Assembly: GCA_049522565.1 (NCBI GenBank)
Contig: JBEKNT010000388.1
Coordinates: forward strand, 1 to 6,577
Direction: 5' to 3'
DNA length: 6,577 nucleotides
DNA from: JASHVB01 sp049522565
Lineage (GTDB): Bacteria > Pseudomonadota > Alphaproteobacteria > Acetobacterales > Acetobacteraceae
Shown: one piece after another, positions 1 through 4,247 of the stretch
Position numbering within the stretch: position 1 is the stretch's first letter
How the letters are laid out: each line of letters starts with the position of its first letter
Notes under the pieces: generated by a model
The model's input: only the letters and a program-made list of their open reading frames with translations
What the model was told of the DNA's origin: nothing
Database searches by the model: none
Program-made: the position numbers and the translations under genes

Positions 1-504
1 ACTTGCGGTCAACGTGCCGCCGGAGATGGTGTCGGTGCCGGCGGTGAAGTCTGCGGTGTTGGTAACCGTCAGCGTGCCGCCCGACTCGGTAAAAGTGCCG
101 CCCGAGATGGCAAAGTTGCCGCTGGTGGCGCCAACCTGGAACGTGCCTTGGCCCAACAACAAGGTGCCGCCGGTCTCGCTGAAGCCGCCCTTCGCTGCCA
201 GCTTGGTAGTGGCAGTGCCGGTTCCCGCGGCGCCGATATTGATCGTTCCGAGCGAAAGAGTTGTAGCTCCACTGACGGTGAGCGTTTTCGTCCCGGACGC
301 GGTGCTCCATTCCAGCGTCGCATCGGCGCTGTTGACCTGTAAACCGGCAATAGACGTGCTGAGCGTGACGGTAACTATGTAGGGCGTGCCGCCGGTGGCG
401 TCGATGACCGCGGTATCCGCCGTGCCGGGAGCAGTGCTCCCGGTCCAGTCAGCGGCGGTGTTGAAATTGCCATTAACTTCGGTTAGCCAATGCCGCGTTG
501 TCAT
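1..504 (-). CDS. Large secreted beta-strand-repeat (adhesin-like) protein, N-terminal part
   Basis: Reading the minus strand from ATG at 504 gives 168 codons open to the left edge, so the C-terminus lies outside the window. The protein starts MTTRHWLTEVNGNFNTAADW, followed by a D-T-A-V-I-D segment and then a series of short Gly/Thr/Ser/Val-rich beta-strand units such as ISGGTFTESGGTLTVT and DTISGGTLTAS. This pattern is typical of repetitive beta-solenoid or beta-roll surface proteins in alphaproteobacteria. There is no hydrophobic N-terminal signal peptide. That is seen directly, and it would fit type I secretion with a C-terminal signal, which is an inference because the C-terminus is not visible. 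The start is supported by a strong GGAGG Shine-Dalgarno six bases upstream; a GTG eight codons earlier lacks this support. The gene is divergent from the PEP-CTERM gene, another exported product. The exact family and ligand are not recognisable. Confidence 0.8.
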   Translation of the reverse strand, partial: MTTRHWLTEVNGNFNTAADWTGSTAPGTADTAVIDATGGTPYIVTVTLSTSIAGLQVNSADATLEWSTASGTKTLTVSGATTLSLGTINIGAAGTGTATTKLAAKGGFSETGGTLLLGQGTFQVGATSGNFAISGGTFTESGGTLTVTNTADFTAGTDTISGGTLTAS

Positions 505-510
505 TTGCCG

Positions 511-515
511 CCTCC
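511..515 (-). promoter_or_regulatory. Shine-Dalgarno of the adhesin-like gene
   Basis: The minus strand reads GGAGG here, six bases before the ATG at 504. It fixes the start of a gene whose far end is outside the window and argues against an extended N-terminus with a signal peptide. Confidence 0.75.
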
Positions 516-531
516 GTACACGCACCTTGCA

Positions 532-547
532 CGCGCCGCTTGGCGCG
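532..547 (-). repeat. GC-rich hairpin in the presumed adhesin leader
   Basis: The arms CGCGCC (532-537) and GGCGCG (542-547) are perfect inverted repeats with a 4-nt loop. They lie between the candidate promoter and the Shine-Dalgarno of the minus-strand adhesin gene, so a transcript leader would fold here. A regulatory role is only inferred, and GC-rich DNA produces such short stems often. Confidence 0.35.
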
Positions 548-572
548 CGGGCTCTACCCCGACTGGGCCGTG

Positions 573-601
573 ATCGTGGGCGAATCAGGCCGGACTGTCA
601 A
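573..601 (-). promoter_or_regulatory. Candidate sigma-70 promoter for the adhesin-like gene
   Basis: The minus strand has a perfect TTGACA (596-601) followed after 17 bases by CACGAT (573-578), which matches TATAAT at three positions including the important A2 and T6. The predicted start near 566 would leave a leader of about 60 nt before the ATG at 504. The -35 and spacing are good but the -10 is weak, so this stays a candidate. Confidence 0.4.
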
Positions 602-649
602 CGGAAAAACCTCGCATGCTCAATTTCACGCCGGAATCTCATGGGGCGT

Positions 650-661
650 CACGAATTCGTG
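650..661. repeat. 12-bp perfect palindrome, copy 1 (candidate operator)
   Basis: CACGAATTCGTG is a perfect palindrome, and the identical sequence (with one more shared base, a 5' T) recurs at 3235-3246. It lies about 170 bp upstream of the predicted transcription start of the PEP-CTERM gene. That distance suits an upstream site for a sigma-54 activator, but this is an inference. Confidence 0.5.
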
Positions 662-732
662 CACGCACCCTTGTCTCGCCGGGCGCGAGGCTGTCGGATG
701 TCGGGCAACCCTGATCCCGTCCGGCGCTGACG

Positions 733-755
733 GAATTCTTTACACATCGCACGAC
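733..755 (+). repeat. Dispersed intergenic repeat, copy 1
   Basis: This 23-bp element has the core TTTACACATCGCACG at 739-753. The exact 15-mer recurs at 1753-1767. A 23-bp inverted copy matching at 20 of 23 positions lies at 3294-3316, and both 23-bp copies begin with GAATTC. All three copies are intergenic. It could be the end of a decayed insertion element or a protein-binding site; the sequence alone does not decide. Confidence 0.55.
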
Positions 756-806
756 CGAAGGAAGACCGCCGGCGGCAAGAGTCTGATTTGATGGATAAAT
801 ATATGA

Positions 807-822
807 TGGCATGCGACTTGCT
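807..822 (+). promoter_or_regulatory. Sigma-54 (-24/-12) promoter of the PEP-CTERM gene
   Basis: The sequence reads TGGCATG-CGAC-TTGCT, against the RpoN consensus TGGCACG-N4-TTGCW. The GG (808-809) and GC (820-821) doublets are separated by exactly ten bases, as sigma-54 requires, and only one core position differs. The expected transcription start is near 833, leaving a leader of about 27 nt with the Shine-Dalgarno at 849-853. It is established that PEP-CTERM/exosortase loci are often controlled by the PrsK/PrsR two-component system with RpoN, so the finding fits the gene it precedes. An overlapping -10-like TATGAT (802-807) has no matching -35. Confidence 0.65.
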
Positions 823-848
823 TCTCCTCTACCGTTGAATTGCTTTAC

Positions 849-853
849 GAGGA
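849..853 (+). promoter_or_regulatory. Shine-Dalgarno of the PEP-CTERM gene
   Basis: GAGGA lies six bases before the ATG at 860. It supports that start and the signal peptide that follows directly. Confidence 0.7.
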
Positions 854-859
854 ACTCCT

Positions 860-1552
860 ATGTTCAGGTTCGCGGTGCATGCCTTGGCCGTTTGCGCGCT
901 GTTCATCGGCGGCAGCGCCTCCGCGCAGCAAATATTGTTCGATAACCTGAACGTCTCCCAGTCCGGATCGTATCTGGCGGTCGCAAATTACGACCAGACC
1001 GGGGACGGACCGCTCGCCGCCTCGTTTCTGACCGGCCCGACGGGCAAGATCAATGACGTGCAACTCCTCCTTGGCGGCGATCCCACCAATACCGACGGCG
1101 CTATCCAGATCGCGCTGTTCAGCGACGCCGGCTACGTTCCTGACGCTCTGGTGGCGCAGATCGGGACTTTGGACGATAAAAATCTTCTGAATAGCGGCAG
1201 CTTCACCGTCTATGATTTCCCGGTCGCTATCGTGGGACTTAGCGCCGACACGCGTTATTGGATCGAACTGTCCGATCTGAACGGCGATCCCGCGTCAGAT
1301 CCAACGTCCATACTCTGGTCCCTGGCAGCCGATGCGACCGGAACAGGTGTTATGGCTGAGTGGTGGTATGGCGACGGCGCCGCTTACCCAAATTGGTACA
1401 ACAATCCACTGGACTATCAGGACTCTGGCAACCCGTTTGGCGGCGACACGGCCTTCCAGATGTTGGTGTCGGCGCCTGAACCGGCAAGCATGAGCCTCGT
1501 CGGCCTCGGATTGGTGGCGCTCGGCGCCGTCCGGCGGCGCCGTCGGTCGTAG
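860..1552 (+). CDS. PEP-CTERM sorting domain-containing surface protein
   Basis: This 230-residue protein is exported and probably processed by an exosortase. Residues 1-23 form a classical Sec signal peptide (MFRF, hydrophobic AVHALAVCALFIGG, then SASA as a likely cleavage site before QQ). The mature body (about 24-205) starts LFDNLNVSQSG and is predicted beta-rich, resembling the choice-of-anchor type ectodomains seen in other PEP-CTERM proteins; I assign no enzymatic function. The C-terminus is a canonical PEP-CTERM tail: the motif APEPAS near residue 207, a hydrophobic helix (LVGLGLVALGAV) and an arginine cluster RRRRRS. The exosortase recognises such tails and the proteins are linked to exopolysaccharide and biofilm export; no exosortase or polysaccharide gene is in view. 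The gene stands alone, divergent from the adhesin-like gene, behind a sigma-54 promoter. Confidence 0.93.
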   Translation: MFRFAVHALAVCALFIGGSASAQQILFDNLNVSQSGSYLAVANYDQTGDGPLAASFLTGPTGKINDVQLLLGGDPTNTDGAIQIALFSDAGYVPDALVAQIGTLDDKNLLNSGSFTVYDFPVAIVGLSADTRYWIELSDLNGDPASDPTSILWSLAADATGTGVMAEWWYGDGAAYPNWYNNPLDYQDSGNPFGGDTAFQMLVSAPEPASMSLVGLGLVALGAVRRRRRS

Positions 1553-1752
1553 CTGGCGTCACGGGCGGCAGGGGTGTCACGCTTCTGCCGGTTCCGTCGC
1601 TGCCGGCCGCCTGCCCTTCCGGTTTTCTCCCGCATCTCGACCGGTAGCAGTGTACAACCGCCCTCAGACTTGGCGCACTGACCAAGGCTGACCCAGGTGA
1701 AGGTCCTACGGCATGCCGGCGGAATTTAGCGCCGCGTCGGGTGTCGAGGTTT

Positions 1753-1767
1753 TTTACACATCGCACG
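1753..1767 (+). repeat. Dispersed intergenic repeat, copy 2 (core only)
   Basis: TTTACACATCGCACG is identical to 739-753. The GAATTC flank found in the other two copies is absent here, so this copy is the conserved core alone. It sits about 200 bp after the PEP-CTERM stop codon. Confidence 0.5.
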
Positions 1768-1861
1768 GGCTACCCCCGACCTGATCGTGGGACGATGTCC
1801 GCCGCCAAAGTCGCCGCCGCCGGTCTGCCGCCTGGCCTGTTGCGATGCCGCTCTATCGCTC

Positions 1862-1876
1862 GCGGGCTTAGCCCGC
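1862..1876. repeat. Short perfect inverted repeat
   Basis: GCGGGCT and AGCCCGC flank a single central T. As RNA it would form a stem of about five pairs with a five-base loop. There is no following T-run, so it is not a standard terminator. Confidence 0.35.
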
Positions 1877-2119
1877 TGGCGGAGAGGCTGCCCGATCAAC
1901 GGCCGCAATCCGCGTCATCGCCGAGGCAGGCTCAAGTGGCCAGGTGTGACGTGCGTCCCACCATCCAAGACCGGATGAAATTCCAGCCAGAACGGGGGCA
2001 TGGCCAGCGCGGTACCTAATCCAGAGGTCGGCACGACCAACCCGGTGTGTGCCATCGACACCCCCGCCTGACACATGTCCCAGAGCCCCGATTGTCCGCC
2101 AGCCTCCGGTTTTGTATCA

Positions 2120-2143
2120 GCGGCCGGCGGGCAGAGTGGCCGC
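2120..2143. repeat. GC-rich inverted repeat upstream of the antitoxin
   Basis: GCGGCC (2120-2125) and GGCCGC (2138-2143) are perfect 6-bp arms around 12 bases. It lies about 60 bp before the antitoxin start. It could be incidental in DNA this rich in GC. Confidence 0.25.
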
Positions 2144-2170
2144 CCAGATCCGGCTGACGTCGCGTCCGCT

Positions 2171-2200
2171 ATCCTCCAGAGTGGAGGACATTTGGAGGAT
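2171..2200 (+). promoter_or_regulatory. Operator-like repeat overlapping the antitoxin Shine-Dalgarno
   Basis: ATCCTCCA (2171-2178) is followed by TGGAGGA at 2182-2188 and again, as TGGAGGAT, at 2193-2200. The two TGGAGGA units are direct repeats 11 bp apart, one helical turn, and each is a perfect inverted repeat of the first arm (7 bp with a 3-nt spacer, or 8 bp with a 14-nt spacer). Ribbon-helix-helix antitoxins bind such repeats cooperatively to repress their own operon, so this is a good autoregulatory operator candidate. The last unit contains the antitoxin Shine-Dalgarno GGAGG (2194-2198), so the mRNA could also hide it in a hairpin. Confidence 0.5.
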
Positions 2201-2204
2201 CTCG

Positions 2205-2504
2205 GTGGCCACCCTCAACGTCAAGAACCTGCCCGACGCGCTCTCCGACAAGCTCAAGGCCCGCGCCAAACACGAGCGCCGCTCGGTCGCGCAGGAAGTC
2301 ACCTGCCTGCTCGTCGCCGCATTGGACAGCACCCAGCCGCTCTCGATCATGGAACTTCAGGGGTTAGGCAAGGAACACTGGCGCGAGGTCGATGCCGCAG
2401 CGCATGTCGAGGCCGAACGGGCGTCGTGGGACTGGTCGACGACCTTGGTCGCGGCACCATCGGGATCGACACGACCCTGCACGACAGGCGGACCGTCCCG
2501 ATAG
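2205..2504 (+). CDS. Ribbon-helix-helix antitoxin, FitA-like, of a broken PIN toxin pair
   Basis: The GTG at 2205 is preceded six bases upstream by GGAGG and gives 99 residues. The frame is open further upstream to an ATG at 2049, but those 52 codons show no conserved sequence and no good ribosome site. Residues 2-41 form the DNA-binding RHH fold: beta strand ATLNVKNLP, helix DALSDKLKARAKHE, then RRSVAQEVTCLLVAAL. Residues 45-76 (PLSIMELQGLGKEHW to ASWD) are the toxin-binding tail typical of FitA-type antitoxins. Residues 77-99 read through the toxin remnant in another frame and look like an acquired tail; the TGG at 2433-2435 is one base from a stop codon. The normal role is neutralising a PIN ribonuclease and repressing the operon. 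Without a functional toxin here it would be an orphan repressor, or could neutralise a related toxin elsewhere. Confidence 0.8.
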   Translation: MATLNVKNLPDALSDKLKARAKHERRSVAQEVTCLLVAALDSTQPLSIMELQGLGKEHWREVDAAAHVEAERASWDWSTTLVAAPSGSTRPCTTGGPSR

Positions 2505-2527
2505 ACGCGGGCCACGCACCGGTGTAG
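2426..2527 (+). pseudogene. PIN-domain toxin (VapC/FitB-like) N-terminal remnant
   Basis: Overlapping the antitoxin end in another frame, GTG at 2426 starts 33 codons. The first 18, VGLVDDLGRGTIGIDTTL, look like the beginning of a PIN ribonuclease, with Asp15 in GIDT at the place of the first metal-binding aspartate. After TTL the expected hydrophobic helix and the remaining acidic residues are missing; the frame becomes HDRRTVPIDAGHAPV and stops at 2525-2527. PIN toxins are normally about 130-140 residues. No other frame between 2479 and 2557 continues the domain, so this looks like a deletion rather than a simple frameshift. The remnant cannot be catalytic. Assignment rests on a short match plus its position directly after a FitA-like antitoxin. 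Confidence 0.6.
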
Positions 2528-2557
2528 ATTGCTCGTGTATTTACCGATCGATACCCC

Positions 2558-2827
2558 ATGCAATCTGCCTTGTTCGACCCGGGCGCACGCAAGCGGACCG
2601 TCAGCCTGACGGTCAACAGCGACCTCTATGCCCGCACCCGCGCGCTGGGCATCAATGCGTCGCGCGTCGCCGAGGCCGCCCTCGCGCAGGCCCTGCGCGA
2701 GAAGCAGGCCGAACTGCTGCGTGCCGAAATTCATCAAGACATCACAGCCCTTGCGGAATACGTTGCCGCCCACGGCGACCCGGCGGCCGAGTTGCGGGAG
2801 ATGTTCGGCGGCCCCGATGCAGCATGA
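2558..2827 (+). CDS. ccdA: Type II antitoxin, CcdA family
   Basis: This 89-residue protein is the labile antitoxin of a CcdA/CcdB pair. Residues 11-20 (RKRTVSLTVN) form the RHH beta strand, and residues 21-47 (SDLYARTRALGINASRVAEAAL, AQAL) the two DNA-binding and dimerising helices, with the family-typical ALGIN-S turn. Residues 48-89 are the charged tail that wraps the toxin in this family. The ATG at 2558 leaves a usual short N-terminal extension; its ribosome site is weak. The last 11 bases overlap the start of the toxin gene, indicating coupled translation. CcdA normally represses its own operon with CcdB. No clear promoter or operator could be read in the 30 bases between the PIN remnant and this start. 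Confidence 0.88.
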   Translation: MQSALFDPGARKRTVSLTVNSDLYARTRALGINASRVAEAALAQALREKQAELLRAEIHQDITALAEYVAAHGDPAAELREMFGGPDAA

Positions 2828-3128
2828 TGTCTTTGCCAATCCGGCGCCCAGAACCCGCGCCGCCTTCCCCTTCATCGCGGTTCTGCAAGCCGATCTGTCA
2901 GCCGAGGGCCGGTCGCGGATGGTCGCGCCGATGGCTCCACGCGGCGCCATGCCGGGTGCCGTCGGACGCCTGTTGCCAATCGTCCGGCACGATCAACATG
3001 AGTATTTGCTCGCCATGGAACTGATGACGTCGGTGCCGATCAGCGCCTTGCGCAATCCGCTCGGCTCGATCGCTGCGCATCGCGAGGACATCACCCGTGC
3101 GGTCGACTGGCTGTTCACCGGTATCTGA
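2817..3128 (+). CDS. ccdB: Type II toxin, CcdB family (gyrase poison)
   Basis: This 103-residue protein matches CcdB in length and layout. Seen motifs are an N-terminal strand MQHDVFANP, FPFIAVLQADL near residues 17-27, RMVAPM at 34-39, LLPIV at 52-56, the MTSVPISAL segment at 70-78 and the C-terminal helix ending WLFTGI. In plasmid F CcdB the last residues WGI contact GyrA; here the Trp position is Thr while Gly-Ile are kept, as I recall also for some chromosomal homologues, so activity is plausible but untested. The ATG at 2817 lies inside the end of ccdA (11-nt overlap), with GGCGG five bases upstream as a possible ribosome site. The frame is intact with no sign of decay. CcdB traps DNA gyrase on cleaved DNA and kills cells that lose the antitoxin. 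Confidence 0.88.
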   Translation: MQHDVFANPAPRTRAAFPFIAVLQADLSAEGRSRMVAPMAPRGAMPGAVGRLLPIVRHDQHEYLLAMELMTSVPISALRNPLGSIAAHREDITRAVDWLFTGI

Positions 3129-3234
3129 CCCGGGCGGCCCCGGTTCAACCGCGACGGTCCGGGTGGGCCCGCCGGCAAAACGCTGACGCCGTGCGCGATG
3201 ACGGAATCGGGAGGAAACCGCAATTCGGTCAGCT

Positions 3235-3246
3235 CACGAATTCGTG
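3235..3246. repeat. 12-bp perfect palindrome, copy 2
   Basis: CACGAATTCGTG is identical to 650-661, including the preceding T. It lies 48 bp from the inverted repeat-element copy at 3294-3316. No promoter is evident next to this copy. Confidence 0.5.
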
Positions 3247-3293
3247 TTCAAGCAACTGCACGCCAACAAAAATCCGATCACGTTTTCATCTGC

Positions 3294-3316
3294 GTCGTGC
3301 GATGGTTACAGAATTC
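3294..3316 (-). repeat. Dispersed intergenic repeat, copy 3 (inverted)
   Basis: On the minus strand this 23-bp sequence matches 733-755 at 20 of 23 positions: GAATTCT, one T-to-G change, a CA/AC swap, then the shared ATCGCACGAC. With copy 1 it forms a long-range inverted pair around the PEP-CTERM and toxin-antitoxin genes. Confidence 0.5.
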
Positions 3317-3365
3317 TTGCTGCAATTGACGGCTGTCAGCATGCTTTGCACCCCGGCCGCTAAAA

Positions 3366-4124
3366 TCAGTCCGGCAGCACTTCCATCGCGTCGCCCACGG
3401 CGAAGCGCCCGCCTTCCACCACCTCGGCATGCACGCCCAGCTCGATGTGCCCGTACAGCGCCCGCAGCTCCTCCAACGGCACCGCGTCGCGCTCCGCCGT
3501 GACCGGGTTCACCTCGGTCGCGGCACAGCGGGTGATCGGCTTGACGACGCGCAGCACCGCGCCGCCGAGCTGGATCTGCTGTCCGACCCACTCCCGCTCG
3601 CTCCAGGCCCGCGCACCGGAGAACCAGACATTGGCCCGGAAGCGCCGGCGGTGGCGCCGCGCCCCCACCCGCGCCTCGAAGTCGCGCAAGCTGGCGAGGT
3701 TGATCAGGCTCACCATCTTGCCCCGCTGGTCGCAGAAGCTATGGCCGGGGACATGGTGGAAGGCCGGCTTCCCGCGCGCTTCCTCGCCCAGATAGGCGAC
3801 CAGGAAGGCGCCGATCCGCTCCCGCCCGGCCTCGCTCAGCGCGTCCTCCACCACCGCCGAGCCGTCCGGCGCGCGGATCGCCAGCATGCCGGAGCGCGGG
3901 TCGAAGAAGGAGAACAGCGCCGCGATCCGCGCATTCTTCATCAGGCACATGAAGTTGGCCTTCTGCCGCCAGGCCGGGGCGGCCGGGTCGAAGCCGGAAT
4001 CCCCCTGCGCCAGGGCGAAGGCGCGGTCCCAGGGGATGCAGCCGCCCGCCTCCACCTCGGCCGAGTCGAGCGCCTCGGCGGTCAAGCCCTTCACCGGATA
4101 GCGATACAGGTATTCGATGCGCAT
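3366..4124 (-). CDS. MOSC domain-containing protein (YcbX/mARC-like)
   Basis: The ATG at 4124 gives 252 residues ending at a TGA at 3366-3368. The start is set by AAGGGGG eight bases upstream; the same frame stays open far upstream, antisense to clpB, but that part is a shadow. Residues 1 to about 110 match the MOSC N-terminal beta-barrel domain (MRIEYLYRYPVKGL, then AGGCIPWDRAFAL and KANFMCLMKN). Residues about 125-250 form the MOSC domain, with PGHSFCDQRGKMVSLINLAS and the signature PITRC-AATEVNP, where Cys200 is the conserved, presumed cofactor-binding cysteine. MOSC proteins handle or use the sulfurated molybdenum cofactor; mARC/YcbX members reduce N-hydroxylated compounds with an electron-transfer partner. 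No fused ferredoxin or reductase domain is present, so a partner would be separate. It is divergent from clpB, with no visible functional link. Substrate cannot be assigned. Confidence 0.88.
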   Translation of the reverse strand: MRIEYLYRYPVKGLTAEALDSAEVEAGGCIPWDRAFALAQGDSGFDPAAPAWRQKANFMCLMKNARIAALFSFFDPRSGMLAIRAPDGSAVVEDALSEAGRERIGAFLVAYLGEEARGKPAFHHVPGHSFCDQRGKMVSLINLASLRDFEARVGARRHRRRFRANVWFSGARAWSEREWVGQQIQLGGAVLRVVKPITRCAATEVNPVTAERDAVPLEELRALYGHIELGVHAEVVEGGRFAVGDAMEVLPD

Positions 4125-4132
4125 GCCGCGGT

Positions 4133-4139
4133 CCCCCTT
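4133..4139 (-). promoter_or_regulatory. Shine-Dalgarno of the MOSC gene
   Basis: The minus strand reads AAGGGGG, eight bases before the ATG at 4124. It selects this start from a frame that is open far upstream. Confidence 0.65.
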
Positions 4140-4231
4140 GAGGCGCAGTCTGACTCGCCCCACTTGCTTTGCCAAAGGCTCACGTTTCCGTTGCCTATTG
4201 GAGGGGCGGGAGTAGGGCCCGTCGCCTACGC

Positions 4232-4238
4232 AAAGGGA
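4232..4238 (+). promoter_or_regulatory. Shine-Dalgarno of clpB
   Basis: AAAGGGA lies nine bases before the ATG at 4248, within an A-rich leader (ACAACAAACA). Together with the conserved N-terminal sequence it fixes the clpB start. Confidence 0.6.
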
Positions 4239-4247
4239 CAACAAACA

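Larger units (their letters stand above)
505..859. other. Divergent regulatory intergenic region between two exported-protein genes
   Basis: No convincing gene lies in this 355-nt stretch. It holds the adhesin leader and candidate promoter (left), the palindrome at 650-661, a 5-bp-arm hairpin (CCGTC 717-721, GACGG 729-733), a repeat-element copy (733-755), a 10-bp palindrome CCGCCGGCGG (766-775), an AT-rich island around 785-808 and the sigma-54 promoter (807-822). Short open frames here have no recognisable content. Confidence 0.6.
1553..2204. other. Gene-poor intergenic stretch (about 650 nt)
   Basis: I found no convincing coding sequence here in six frames. The open frames (for example plus 1741-2019 and minus 1868-2074) encode Arg/Pro/Ala-rich sequence without domains and lack good ribosome-binding sites. 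Visible structures are a repeat-element copy at 1753-1767, an adjacent 10-mer TGATCGTGGG (1782-1791) also found at 571-580, the inverted repeats at 1862-1876 and 2120-2143, and the operator-like repeat at 2171-2200. No clear rho-independent terminator follows the PEP-CTERM gene. Decayed mobile DNA is possible but unproven. Confidence 0.55.
3129..3365. other. Intergenic region between ccdB and the MOSC gene (convergent)
   Basis: This 237-nt gap follows two convergent genes. It holds a GC-rich set of inverted repeats just after ccdB (about 3129-3175, including CGGTT-C-AACCG at 3141-3151), the second palindrome (3235-3246) and the inverted repeat-element copy (3294-3316). The GC-rich stem region lacks a T-run on either strand, so I do not call a terminator. 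Confidence 0.5.
4125..4247. promoter_or_regulatory. Divergent promoter region of the MOSC gene and clpB
   Basis: This 123-nt gap must hold the promoters of both genes. In the clpB direction the motifs ACTTGCTTTGCC (4162-4173) and CCTATTGG (4194-4201) recall alphaproteobacterial heat-shock (RpoH) elements CTTG and CYTATNT, but the distance of about 27 nt between CTTG and CCTAT is too long for a standard promoter. Heat-shock control of clpB is expected from other bacteria, not shown here. Confidence 0.3.

Noticed and set aside
14..382. Plus-strand frame of 122 codons opposite the adhesin-like gene
   Set aside because: Its repetitive Val/Pro/Ala content is the antisense of the Gly/Thr repeats; the minus frame has the start, the ribosome site and the beta-repeat pattern.
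1741..2074. Possible small genes in the gap (plus 1741-2019, plus 1787-1978, minus 1868-2074)
   Set aside because: No recognisable domain, no good Shine-Dalgarno, and mutually overlapping frames with the composition of random GC-rich DNA.
2049..2204. Upstream extension of the antitoxin frame from ATG 2049 (52 more codons)
   Set aside because: Pro/Arg-rich sequence without family similarity; the GTG at 2205 has GGAGG at proper spacing and begins exactly at the RHH strand.
3129..3175. Rho-independent terminator after ccdB
   Set aside because: The GC-rich inverted repeats are imperfect and not followed by a T-run on either strand.
733..3316. Complete insertion sequence bounded by the inverted repeat copies
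   Set aside because: No transposase or integrase gene lies between them, and the third internal copy does not fit a simple element; kept only as a repeat family.
4162..4201. RpoH-type heat-shock promoter for clpB
   Set aside because: CTTG and CCTATTG are both present but about 27 nt apart, well outside the usual 17-18; listed only as a tentative promoter region.
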